This document shows positions 50,820-58,906 of a DNA stretch of 64,000 bases, in pieces. Source of the stretch: an uncultured Treponema sp. (GTDB lineage Bacteria; Spirochaetota; Spirochaetia; Treponematales; Treponemataceae). Under the pieces are notes generated by a model. It searched no databases. It saw nothing but the letters and a program-made list of their open reading frames with translations, and was not told the DNA's origin. The DNA lies in contig NZ_CAMCEC010000001.1 of the NCBI RefSeq assembly GCF_945873775.1, forward strand, positions 248,001 to 312,000, read 5' to 3'. The first letter of the stretch is position 1, and each line of letters begins with the position of its first letter. The translations under genes and the position numbers were made by a program.

Positions 50820-52277
50820 ATGAAAAACAAAATTTTTGCGCTTGCAATGATTTTCTGTTCATTTGCATTTGCACAGGATTTTGATGACTGGGGAAGTTTC
50901 TCTGACGACACTGATGGTTTTGGAGGAGGCTCAAGTCCTTCAATTACATTCAGCGGCGAAGGAGAACTTCAGGGCAGAATGTATCTTGACAAGCCAGAAT
51001 ATGAAGGCCAGAAAGATTCAGATTACGACTCGGTTTCAGATTTTCCTGTTACCGCAACTCCATCTGCAAAACTCGGAATTAATTTTTCAGGCTCAAATGT
51101 TGATGCGGATGTTCAGTTGAAATTTGATGAAAGCGCAATTAAAGATTATCCACAGGATGTAATAGACGAGCTTACAATCCGCGGTTATTTTGGAAAGCTG
51201 AAACTTGAAGCGGGAAAAATGAAAGTTATCTGGGGAAAAGGCGACAAGCTTCATGTTCTGGATAATTTCAACGCAGATGATTACACTGACTTCATTGTTC
51301 CAGAATACATCGACCGCAGGCTCAGCACGCCAATGTTCCGCGCATTATATTCTTTTGAAAAAAATGATTTGCGCTTGGAAGGAATCTGGACTCCGTACAT
51401 GGAAAAAGACAGATTCGCAACAGACGGAATTTGGACACCGGCTTCGTATACTGAATTGAAAAATTCAATAACTGAAATAGCCTCAAGCTGGGCAGCCAGT
51501 GGAACAGCAGGTCTTATGGCAGCCGCGCAATTTGACCAAGACGACTTGTACCCAGACACGCAAAAATTAAAATACACGCAAGCAGGTCTTAGGCTTACAG
51601 GCACATTCGGCTCGTTTGACTGGGGCGCAAGCTATTACTACGGACACTACAAGCAGCCATCCGCAGATTTGAGCGCGACAATTTTAAGCGGAAAAACAGC
51701 AATGCCTTCGCTTGACTACGACTGGAAACAAACCTTCGGACTTGAAGCGGCAACTGTGCTTGGAAGATTCAACTTGCGTGGCGAGTTTGCCTACAATTTG
51801 ACTGACGACGTTGCAGGCGACAATCCTTGGGTTCATAACAACAGCATTGCTTGGCTTGCAGGTTTTGATGTGGATATTCCGGTCAACAATATAAACATAA
51901 ACATTCAAGAAACCGGAACTTACATTTTCAAAGGCGACAAAATTGATGACGCAGAAGGATTTTCTAGTTACGGTGTAATGAAATCAGCATTGAAATCCTA
52001 CGATGTTGACTACGACAAAACTGGATACACAAACAACAAGCTGGTTGTAAACATTACAGATTCTTGGATGAATGATAAAATCGCACCAGAAGTTACAGCT
52101 CTTTGGGGAATCGAACGCGGCGACCTTGTAGTTCAGCCAAAAATCGCATACAAGCCAAACGGAAATTTAACACTGACTTTAAGCGGAATGTACATCCATT
52201 GCAAAGATGAAGACAGTGAATTCTACGAATGGAAAGACAACAGCTTTATAAATGTTGGTGTCAACTGCAAATTCTAA
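50820..52277 (+). CDS. Outer-membrane beta-barrel protein of DUF1302-like type
   Basis: 485 residues: signal peptide (about 1-16, ...FAFAQ), an acidic start with DDWGSFSDDTDGFGGG, then alternating amphipathic strands and a final Phe (FINVGVNCKF), the signature of BamA-inserted barrels. RGYFGKLKLEAGKMKVIWGK and RRLSTPMFRALYSF recall DUF1302 proteins that accompany RND/LolA-like pairs. Probably the outer-membrane partner of the exporter. The DDWG motif is shared with the insert of the RND protein. AAGGAG lies about 10 bases before the ATG. Confidence 0.78.
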   Translation: MKNKIFALAMIFCSFAFAQDFDDWGSFSDDTDGFGGGSSPSITFSGEGELQGRMYLDKPEYEGQKDSDYDSVSDFPVTATPSAKLGINFSGSNVDADVQLKFDESAIKDYPQDVIDELTIRGYFGKLKLEAGKMKVIWGKGDKLHVLDNFNADDYTDFIVPEYIDRRLSTPMFRALYSFEKNDLRLEGIWTPYMEKDRFATDGIWTPASYTELKNSITEIASSWAASGTAGLMAAAQFDQDDLYPDTQKLKYTQAGLRLTGTFGSFDWGASYYYGHYKQPSADLSATILSGKTAMPSLDYDWKQTFGLEAATVLGRFNLRGEFAYNLTDDVAGDNPWVHNNSIAWLAGFDVDIPVNNININIQETGTYIFKGDKIDDAEGFSSYGVMKSALKSYDVDYDKTGYTNNKLVVNITDSWMNDKIAPEVTALWGIERGDLVVQPKIAYKPNGNLTLTLSGMYIHCKDEDSEFYEWKDNSFINVGVNCKF

Positions 52278-52291
52278 AATTTAAAAACAAC

Positions 52292-52326
52292 GGACGCTTT
52301 GGTAAAATCCATTGCGTCCATTTTTA
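52292..52326 (+). terminator. Terminator of the RND operon
   Basis: GGACGC (52292-52297) and GCGTCC (52314-52319) with an inner TGG/CCA pairing, followed by A then TTTTTATTTT. The A-rich other side may let it also serve the converging mtaB gene. Confidence 0.75.
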
Positions 52327-53775
52327 TTTTAAAAGTTCCGCGGAACACTCTTCTTCTTTTCCGCATTTTATGCTGTCTTCAAGAACGGAAATTATTTTCA
52401 GCATGACAACGCTTCCGGCTTCTAATTTTTTTTCGGATTCAAATTCTGCATGAAGAAAATTTTCTGTAACGGCATGAAAAATATTTTTTCCATCTGATTT
52501 CTGCAAAACTTTTTTTTCAACAGTCGCTTCAACAGCTTTTTCTTTAAAAGAATTTATATAAGAAATTTTTCCAGAAACCGCAATTTCAGTAAGCCACTTT
52601 ACGCGCACATTTTTTATTCGCTCAGGAATTTTTGGAGTCATAGAAAACGCCAGTGTTCCAGGTCTTGCAGAAAAAGGAAAAGCATGAATCCAAGCGAAAT
52701 TCATTTTCTTGCACAAAGATTTAGTCTGCTCAAAATCATCTTCCGTTTCTCCGGGAAATCCTGCGATTATATCACAAGAAATAAACGGATTCATTTTGCA
52801 TTCTCTAAGAAGCTGAACCGCATTTTCAACTTGCTCCCGCTTATAAGGCCGGCGCATAGAATTCAAAATGGAATCGCTTCCAGACTGAATGCTCAAATGG
52901 AAAAACGGCTGAACTCTTTTATCAGACAAAACTGCACAAAGTTCTTTTGTTATATGCTGCGGATAAAAAGAAGAAATTCTAAACTTGACTTTTTTTGTGT
53001 TAGAAAGCAAAAACGAAAGCAAGTCTTTAAAGTCAAAAATTGCATCGTCTTTTAATTTTCCTGCATACTGGCTCAAGTTAACGCCTGTAAGCACAATTTC
53101 AGAAGAACCAAGACTTTCAATTTCTTTTGCACGCTCAAGAATTTTTTCAGGCTCAAGAGAAACAGAAGTTCCGCGGGCAAAATGAATTCTGCAGAATGAG
53201 CACGAATTATTGCATCCATCTTGAATCTTTAAAGTCGCCCGGCTATGCTTTTCAAAAACCGGCGTATACAAAGCAAACGGATTCACCGCCATTGGAATTT
53301 TTTTTGCAGAATCAATTTTTTCAAATGAAAATATTTTTTTGCTAACAAAGGACTTCAGATTTTCAAAATTGAATTTTCCGTTTTTAAAATCAAGTTCACC
53401 GCCATTCATCGCAGCGGCAATTTCCTTTAAAACAAATTTTTTTGTGCCGGGAACAATTACAATTCTATTTTTGGAAATCGAAGTTATTTCAGAATCAGCA
53501 AGCTCCGCATAGCAGCCGGTAACAATCAAAGGCGCATCAAAAAATTTTTCAAGAAGCAGTCTGATTATGCGCCGGGCTTTTTGTTCAGCTTTGCCTGTAA
53601 CCGTGCATGTATTTATTACGCTTAAAATTACATCTTGAGAAGGATTTGTTGCAGACGAAACAGAATTCAATTCACAGGCAAAACCAGCATCAGAAAAAGA
53701 ACGGGCAGCACCTTCTGTTTCATCCTGATTAAGCCTGCAGCCTAGAGTTTCAAAATGAATAATATTTTTCATCAA
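52324..53775 (-). CDS. mtaB: tRNA (t6A37) methylthiotransferase MtaB
   Basis: Radical SAM enzyme adding methylthio to t6A at tRNA position 37. 483 residues: N-terminal UPF0004 domain with its cluster cysteines (TLGCRLNQDE near 12, VINTCTVT near 56, VTGCYAEL near 92), the radical SAM triad in DGCNNSCSFCRIHFARG (near 190-197) and a C-terminal TRAM-like domain (about 405-475). GCRLNQ is the MtaB form of the motif, rather than GCQMN of MiaB. The 3' end overlaps the terminator of the convergent RND operon. Confidence 0.9.
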   Translation of the reverse strand: MMKNIIHFETLGCRLNQDETEGAARSFSDAGFACELNSVSSATNPSQDVILSVINTCTVTGKAEQKARRIIRLLLEKFFDAPLIVTGCYAELADSEITSISKNRIVIVPGTKKFVLKEIAAAMNGGELDFKNGKFNFENLKSFVSKKIFSFEKIDSAKKIPMAVNPFALYTPVFEKHSRATLKIQDGCNNSCSFCRIHFARGTSVSLEPEKILERAKEIESLGSSEIVLTGVNLSQYAGKLKDDAIFDFKDLLSFLLSNTKKVKFRISSFYPQHITKELCAVLSDKRVQPFFHLSIQSGSDSILNSMRRPYKREQVENAVQLLRECKMNPFISCDIIAGFPGETEDDFEQTKSLCKKMNFAWIHAFPFSARPGTLAFSMTPKIPERIKNVRVKWLTEIAVSGKISYINSFKEKAVEATVEKKVLQKSDGKNIFHAVTENFLHAEFESEKKLEAGSVVMLKIISVLEDSIKCGKEEECSAELLK

Positions 53776-53782
53776 CTAAAAA

Positions 53783-54412
53783 CTAAAGACGCTCCTGGCA
53801 TCTTTTTTTTCCGCGGACAGCATCGTAATTTTGGGAATTCAAGCCAAGTGCTCTGTCATAAGCTGTAATGGCATTTTTAAAGTCGCTGCACATTTCACGT
53901 GCATAGCCTAGCCTTGTCCACCAATGCGCGCTATAAGTCGGCTCATATTTTACAGCCGCGCTAAAAGAAATGTCCGCATGTTCATATTTTGTCTGGCGTA
54001 CATAAATTTCGCCCATATAATAATATGCAGTTCCAAGCCGCGCCGCAGTTTCCGAAGAATTTGCAACATAACGCTGAAACATATCGAGGGCTTCATTGTT
54101 TTTTCCAAGATAAAATTTAGCCTCGCCAAGAACTTCCATTAAACGAATATCATAGGAATTTATTTTGCGCGCTTCTGTAGCTCTAAGCTCAGCTTCCTTG
54201 TACTGCTTGTTTCCGACCAAAGACCAGCACAAAACCGCATAAGAATCCATATTATTCGGATTGTTGGAAATTTCAACTTCGCAAACTGCAACCGCATCCT
54301 TGTACTTTCCTTCACGGTAAAGTTTAAGAGCATCAGGACGAGAGGCTTGCGAAAAAACTGCGGAAACAAAAACAAAAAATATAATAAATGCAAAACAATT
54401 TTTCTTATTCAT
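53783..54412 (-). CDS. Exported TPR protein
   Basis: 209 residues, signal peptide (about 1-21, ...VFSQA), then TPR units to the end (LKLYREGKYKDAVAVCEVEI, MDSYAVLCWSLVGNKQYKEA, ALDMFQRYVANSSETAARLG, ITAYDRALGLNSQNYDA). A periplasmic scaffold is likely. It lies between bactofilin (30 bases upstream) and mtaB (7 bases downstream) on the same strand, with AAGGTG before the ATG. Confidence 0.78.
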   Translation of the reverse strand: MNKKNCFAFIIFFVFVSAVFSQASRPDALKLYREGKYKDAVAVCEVEISNNPNNMDSYAVLCWSLVGNKQYKEAELRATEARKINSYDIRLMEVLGEAKFYLGKNNEALDMFQRYVANSSETAARLGTAYYYMGEIYVRQTKYEHADISFSAAVKYEPTYSAHWWTRLGYAREMCSDFKNAITAYDRALGLNSQNYDAVRGKKRCQERL

Positions 54413-54442
54413 ATCAGCACCTTGAGAATTCAGCTTGAAAAA

Positions 54443-54805
54443 TTACATTCCAGACATTGAGCATTTTCCAGAAAAAACAGAACCCGGCTCAAGCACAACC
54501 TGAGCAGAAGAAATGTCGCCAATTACAGAACCAGTCGAAGCAACATAAACAAGTTTTTTTCCATTTATATTTCCTACAACTTTTCCGCGGACAAGAACAC
54601 GCTCTGTTGAAATGTCAGCGTTGACTTCCGCATTTGTATCAATAAGCAAATCGCTTGAAGCTTCGATTGTTCCGTTCATTTTTCCTTTTATCATAAACGG
54701 CTTTGAAAAACGTATATTTCCTGTAAATGAAATGTCGCTAGCCATTACCGTGTCAAAATCTTCTTCATCAGTATCAAACGGCTTTGAATCTTTTATTTCG
54801 TACAT
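54443..54805 (-). CDS. Bactofilin (polymer-forming cytoskeletal protein)
   Basis: 120 residues with the right-handed beta-helix repeats of bactofilins: FTGNIRFSKPFMIKGKMNGT, IDTNAEVNADISTERVLVRG, VVGNINGKKLVYVASTGSVI and GDISSAQVVLEPGSVFSGKC. Bactofilins polymerise without nucleotide and help shape the cell or place wall enzymes; in spirochaetes they are linked to helical shape and filaments. The ATG has its promoter six bases away and no ribosome site. Confidence 0.9.
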   Translation of the reverse strand: MYEIKDSKPFDTDEEDFDTVMASDISFTGNIRFSKPFMIKGKMNGTIEASSDLLIDTNAEVNADISTERVLVRGKVVGNINGKKLVYVASTGSVIGDISSAQVVLEPGSVFSGKCSMSGM

Positions 54806-54811
54806 TTCTTT

Positions 54812-54840
54812 ATTTTATTGATGAATAGCATTGAAGTCAA
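54812..54840 (-). promoter_or_regulatory. Promoter of the bactofilin gene, predicted leaderless
   Basis: TTGACT (54840-54835), 17-base spacer, TAAAAT (54817-54812), then AAAGAA and the ATG. The start codon is the expected +1. Confidence 0.65.
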
Positions 54841-54852
54841 TGCAAGTAGAAT

Positions 54853-54879
54853 AAAAAAACGCCGCCATTTCTAGCAGCG
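54853..54879 (-). terminator. Terminator of the DEAD-box helicase gene
   Basis: Minus strand CGCTGC (54879-54874) pairs with GCGGCG (54865-54860) with one G-T, followed by seven T. It lies about 20 bases after the helicase stop and overlaps nothing else. Confidence 0.75.
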
Positions 54880-54900
54880 CTTTTTATCTAAACTTAAAAA

Positions 54901-57006
54901 TTAATATTCCTGAGCGTCAGATCTCTTGAAGAATGAAGATGAACCGCTTCTCTGTGTAGCAGTGTGAACTCCGGCTCTTGCATGAGAACCTCCGCGGAAT
55001 CCTCTGTCTCTATCGCGTTCGCGGCGTCCGCCAAAGTCTCTGTCGCGTCCAAATCCATGGTCGCGTTCACGTCCTCTGTCGCGTCCGCCTCTTCTTGAAC
55101 CACGGTCGCGTCCAAATGAATCGCGCTCGCCAAGTCCGCCGCCAGTAACTTTTGTGTCAAGGTGCATGTGCGGCAAAGAACGGTCGCGCTCAGAAAGCTC
55201 AATGGCTCTTCTTCCGTCGTCAGCTGGCAAAGTAAGAAGACAGAATTTGTCCGCCATATCAATAGCATCAACTTTGCGCCCCGGAACACCAAGCAAGTCA
55301 TGGAAGAAATCCGCAATCTTTCTTGGATTGTATCCGTCGTCCCAGCCCATCTGAACATAAAGTCTAAGCTGATCGTCGCCAACAAAAACGTCTCCGCCTC
55401 TTCTTGAGCCACGGTCGCGTTCACGGCGTCCACCACGGTCTCTGTCGCGTCCCTTTGATTCAACAGAATAAGTATTGATTTTTCCGTAGCGGTTTTTGTT
55501 CAGCATTCCGCCGTAAGAAACCGCAAGCAACGAAGCTACAACTTCCTCTGGATTCTGACCGTTGCAAAGTTCTTCTGCAAGCTTGTCAAAAATAGGATCG
55601 CCTTTTCTTAAGTGAGGAACTTTTGGCTCTGAAGAAACATTGATTTCAGCATTTTCATCCGCGGAATCAGAATCAGTTTCGCTTTCAGCCTGAGATTCAG
55701 TTTTTTCCTGATTAAGACCAAGCTTGTTTTTAATATCAGAAAACAGGCGGCTCTTTTTTGCTTCAAGAACTTCTTCTATTGAAGGAACTTTGTCTTCAAC
55801 AATTTCGCCCTTGGAACTTTTCTTTACAGTGTTGATAAGATAATTAAGACGTCTGCGTGTTTCTTCCGGCTTTACAAAAGTAACCGCCATTCCAGCAGCT
55901 CCGGCGCGTCCAGTACGGCCAATGCGGTGAACATAAGTCGGACCGTCAAATGGAAGCTCGTAGTTTACAACGTGAGTTACGCCTTCAATATCAATTCCAC
56001 GCGCAGCAACATCGGTCGCAACAAGAATTCTTGTTTTCTTTGAACGGAATCTTGCAAGGATTTTTTCACGCTGTCCCTGAGGAATATCTCCGTGCAATGC
56101 GGCAGCTTCGTATCCGCGCTCATCAAGCGACTTTGAAACATAGTCAGCATCAGATTTTCTCTGAACAAAAACAAGTCCGAAGAAATCTGGCGAAATATCA
56201 ATAAGACGAACCAAAGCCTCGACTTTTTCACTTTCGCGCACAACCCAATATTTCTGCTCAATCAAAAGAGGCTCTTCTTCAAAGCCTTCTTCTTCAACGA
56301 TTTCGTACTCGCCCATAAAACGCTGGGCAATTTTCAAAATTTCTTTTGGAACTGTCGCGCTGAACAAAAGAACACGGCAATCCTGATTTGCGCATTCAAA
56401 AATATTTTCAATATCCTCGATGAATCCCATGTCAAGCATTTCATCGCCTTCATCAAGAATAAAATAATCGATTTTGCTGATGTCAAGAACACCGCGGTCA
56501 ATCAAGTCCTGAACACGGCCTGGAGTTCCAACAACAATTTCAACTCCGCGGCGCAAAGCTCTCATCTGCTCGCCCATCGAAGCTCCGCCGTAAACAACAG
56601 CAGTGCGCGGATATTTTCCAGTTGCAAATGAAGCCATTTCAGTGGCAGTCTGCATGGCAAGCTCGCGTGTAGGCTCAAGAATTATTGCGCGGACATGGTC
56701 GCTTTCTTCACGCAAATCCTGAACAAGAGGAAGTCCAAAAGCGGCAGTTTTTCCAGTTCCAGTGCGGGCCTTTGCAATAACGTTTGCATCTCCATTCAAA
56801 AGGCGCGGAATTGCAAGAACCTGAATTGGAGACGGAACTTTAAATCCTTTTTTCTCAATAGCGGCAAGAGTGATTTCATCAAGTCCCAAGTCTGCAAATG
56901 AAATTGTCTCAGGCTCATTTGATGATTCATTTGAATTTTCCACAGAAACCTGTGAATCCTCTGCGGGCATAGTAATCCCGTCAACTTTGTTTTCTAAATC
57001 TTCCAT
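54901..57006 (-). CDS. DEAD-box RNA helicase with DbpA-type RNA-binding domain and Arg/Gly/Asp-rich tail
   Basis: 701 residues. Helicase core (about 30-400): Q motif KVPSPIQ, ARTGTGKTA, PTRELA, motif II written DEGD (FILDEGDEMLDMGF), SAT (LLFSATVPKE), RGIDIEGV and HRIGRTGRAG. A DbpA/CsdA-type C-terminal domain follows (about 550-620; DVFVGDDQLRLYVQMGW) and then a repetitive tail of RDRG/RRGG units (about 625-690). Probably aids ribosome assembly or RNA decay in the cold, like CsdA (DeaD). The 130-base leader is consistent with post-transcriptional control. AAGGGA lies about 8 bases before the ATG. Confidence 0.9.
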   Translation of the reverse strand: MEDLENKVDGITMPAEDSQVSVENSNESSNEPETISFADLGLDEITLAAIEKKGFKVPSPIQVLAIPRLLNGDANVIAKARTGTGKTAAFGLPLVQDLREESDHVRAIILEPTRELAMQTATEMASFATGKYPRTAVVYGGASMGEQMRALRRGVEIVVGTPGRVQDLIDRGVLDISKIDYFILDEGDEMLDMGFIEDIENIFECANQDCRVLLFSATVPKEILKIAQRFMGEYEIVEEEGFEEEPLLIEQKYWVVRESEKVEALVRLIDISPDFFGLVFVQRKSDADYVSKSLDERGYEAAALHGDIPQGQREKILARFRSKKTRILVATDVAARGIDIEGVTHVVNYELPFDGPTYVHRIGRTGRAGAAGMAVTFVKPEETRRRLNYLINTVKKSSKGEIVEDKVPSIEEVLEAKKSRLFSDIKNKLGLNQEKTESQAESETDSDSADENAEINVSSEPKVPHLRKGDPIFDKLAEELCNGQNPEEVVASLLAVSYGGMLNKNRYGKINTYSVESKGRDRDRGGRRERDRGSRRGGDVFVGDDQLRLYVQMGWDDGYNPRKIADFFHDLLGVPGRKVDAIDMADKFCLLTLPADDGRRAIELSERDRSLPHMHLDTKVTGGGLGERDSFGRDRGSRRGGRDRGRERDHGFGRDRDFGGRRERDRDRGFRGGSHARAGVHTATQRSGSSSFFKRSDAQEY

Positions 57007-57142
57007 AAACGATTCCCTTTTCCTTACATGAAAGACCGGAACCGCTTGAAAATATCTTTTTTTACTTGATTTTCCTTTTTACCTGGCAAAGCCTAAGAAG
57101 CGGCTGCAATCTGACATGCTGATGATATAAAATATAGCGTAA

Positions 57143-57171
57143 AGTATACAAGATTTTTCAAAGTTATTCAA
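57143..57171 (-). promoter_or_regulatory. Promoter of the DEAD-box helicase gene, long leader
   Basis: TTGAAT (57171-57166), 17-base spacer, TATACT (57148-57143). Expected +1 near 57136, giving a leader of about 130 bases, the longest of the promoters read here. CCGCTT and AAGCGG within the leader can pair. Confidence 0.6.
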
Positions 57172-57228
57172 GCCAAAAAGTACAAAAACGCAAAAAATGT
57201 CATAATTTTCTATAAAAATTCCATGTTT

Positions 57229-57334
57229 ATCGTCATGGGGATGCCCCGTAATTATCTTTTATGTCATTATCGGGCTTGACCCGGTAATCTATTGAAATTT
57301 TATAGCTGATTCCCATGTCAAGCATGGGAATGAC
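57229..57334. repeat. Cluster of dispersed hairpin elements
   Basis: Three units lie in the 384-base gap between the helicase and barrel genes. Unit B (57263-57289) is GTCATTATCGGG-CTTGA-CCCGGTAATC; unit C (57308-57334) is the same plan inverted, GATTCCCATG-TCAAG-CATGGGAATGAC; unit A (about 57231-57252) is a shorter GTCATGGGG-ATG-CCCC form. Stems differ in sequence but stay paired (ATCGGG/CCCGGT and CCCATG/CATGGG). A related copy lies at 27529-27555. The rest of the gap holds the helicase promoter and leader and otherwise nothing recognised. Confidence 0.7.
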
Positions 57335-57390
57335 AGTTAATTTTCATAAAAATCATGCAGAAAATTATTTTTTTCAGAAATAAATATGTG

Positions 57391-58767
57391 ATGAAAAACA
57401 AAATTACTTTTATAACAATTATTTTGTCGGCGAGCATCTGCCATGCGCAAATTGAATTTTATTCCGGGAACAATTTTAAATTTCCTGTAAAAGAAGGAAA
57501 AGAAAATTTCTCGCTCAAATACGATTCCGGCGCAAAATTAAAATTCCGCGGACTAACCTCCATTTGGATTGCAGGAATCGGAACAGAAACTTTTCACGAT
57601 ATTGCAAGCTCTTCATTTTCTGAATTTGAGGCAATGCAAAAATACCGCTACGGAATAAAATATTCAGCGGCAACAAAATTTGCGGCCACAGAATTTCTTG
57701 CAGGAACCTTGCGTTTTTCACAAGGAATTTCAAGGCTAAAGCATCCAAGTTTTTATGTTCCGGGCGCGCTAAAAAAGCCATCGCTTTTAACACCGGGAAT
57801 TTCCCCTGCCCTGCCTTCTTGGACTTCTGCAAAAACTCCGTTGGCTACGGCAATTTCAATTTCTCCTGGAAACAAAAATTCTATTTTGCCGACATTTCAG
57901 TTTTCCATTCTTGAAACAAAAGAATTTTACGCGTCTGCCTTCAAAAGATTTTCAGCGCCGTTCATTCCAAACGCAAGCATTTCATTTTCAGGCGGACTTT
58001 TTGAATACGGAAGAGAAAACACTTCGGCTTGGTTTCAAAAGCAAAAATATTTTTCCAAGGAAAAACGAGGCGCGGCGGAAACTGAACTGAATTTTGTTTT
58101 TCCGCATTTTAGAATTTCAGGAGCGGCAGGAATATACGAAAGTCCGTTCGGCGGAAATTTTCTTTGGGCAAGGCTTCAAAATTTCATTCTTTTAGGCGAC
58201 TTTTTGCTGCATTCTTTCTATTATATTGCAGACGAATCCTTAATAACCGCTGACAAATCTGAAAACAGAATAAAAACGCAAGCAGGCATAAATCCGCAGT
58301 ACACATTTTGGATTGGAAAAACTTCAGCAAGCGCAGGAATTCTTTTTTACTCCGCGGAAAGGCAGACAATCGAAAGGCTTCCTTCTGACTTCAACGAATA
58401 CTGCGCAAAAACAGCACTAAACATTTCAAGCGGAAAAAGCAAAATTTCATCAAACGCATCTTTTATTTATTCCACGGAAAAAAATGAAAAAGAATATTCC
58501 GCGCAAATAAAAGCCTCAAGAAATTTCAAAAGCTCCTCGGCAAACGCAAGTTTTTCCTACAAAAAAGAAGACTCGGGGAAAAACACATTTTCATTCACAA
58601 GCACAATTTATCCTAAAAAAATAATGCTGCATCAAGCCGGAATCGGATTTTCAATTTCTGAAAATGAAGGAGAGTTCAAATGCAGTCCTTCAGCAACTAC
58701 GGTTTTTAAAAGCGGAAACAGAAAAATCAAATGGAACATAAAAACTGCATTCCTATTAAATTTTTAA
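57391..58767 (+). CDS. Predicted outer-membrane beta-barrel protein, unknown
   Basis: 458 residues from the ATG at 57391, chosen because it gives a clean signal peptide (about 1-19, ...ASICHAQ); an ATG 12 codons earlier is possible. The remainder is alternating amphipathic strands (AAGIYESPFGGNFLWARL, QAGINPQYTFWIGKTSASAG) and ends in Phe (AFLLNF), as expected of a BamA substrate. No family recognised. Stands alone between a repeat cluster and fusA. Confidence 0.7.
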   Translation: MKNKITFITIILSASICHAQIEFYSGNNFKFPVKEGKENFSLKYDSGAKLKFRGLTSIWIAGIGTETFHDIASSSFSEFEAMQKYRYGIKYSAATKFAATEFLAGTLRFSQGISRLKHPSFYVPGALKKPSLLTPGISPALPSWTSAKTPLATAISISPGNKNSILPTFQFSILETKEFYASAFKRFSAPFIPNASISFSGGLFEYGRENTSAWFQKQKYFSKEKRGAAETELNFVFPHFRISGAAGIYESPFGGNFLWARLQNFILLGDFLLHSFYYIADESLITADKSENRIKTQAGINPQYTFWIGKTSASAGILFYSAERQTIERLPSDFNEYCAKTALNISSGKSKISSNASFIYSTEKNEKEYSAQIKASRNFKSSSANASFSYKKEDSGKNTFSFTSTIYPKKIMLHQAGIGFSISENEGEFKCSPSATTVFKSGNRKIKWNIKTAFLLNF

Positions 58768-58794
58768 ACTTTCTTCAAAACAGCCCAAGACCTA

Positions 58795-58823
58795 TTGAAT
58801 TTACCGCTATTTTTTAATAAAAT
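58795..58823 (+). promoter_or_regulatory. Promoter of fusA
   Basis: TTGAAT (58795-58800), 17-base spacer, TAAAAT (58818-58823), leaving a leader of roughly 75 bases with GAGAGG about 10 bases before the ATG. Confidence 0.55.
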
Positions 58824-58906
58824 TGCTTGAATTAATTGCATTATGCGGAAATCTTTGCTTTTCGTATTCTGCCGACTCACGAATTTTTTTTTGAGAGGTA
58901 TACACT

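Noticed and set aside
54894-55463. 189-residue minus-strand frame overlapping the DEAD-box helicase tail
   Set aside because: It is the shifted reading of the repetitive RDRG/RRGG codons; the Ala/Thr/Glu-rich product is an artefact of that repeat and has no ribosome site.
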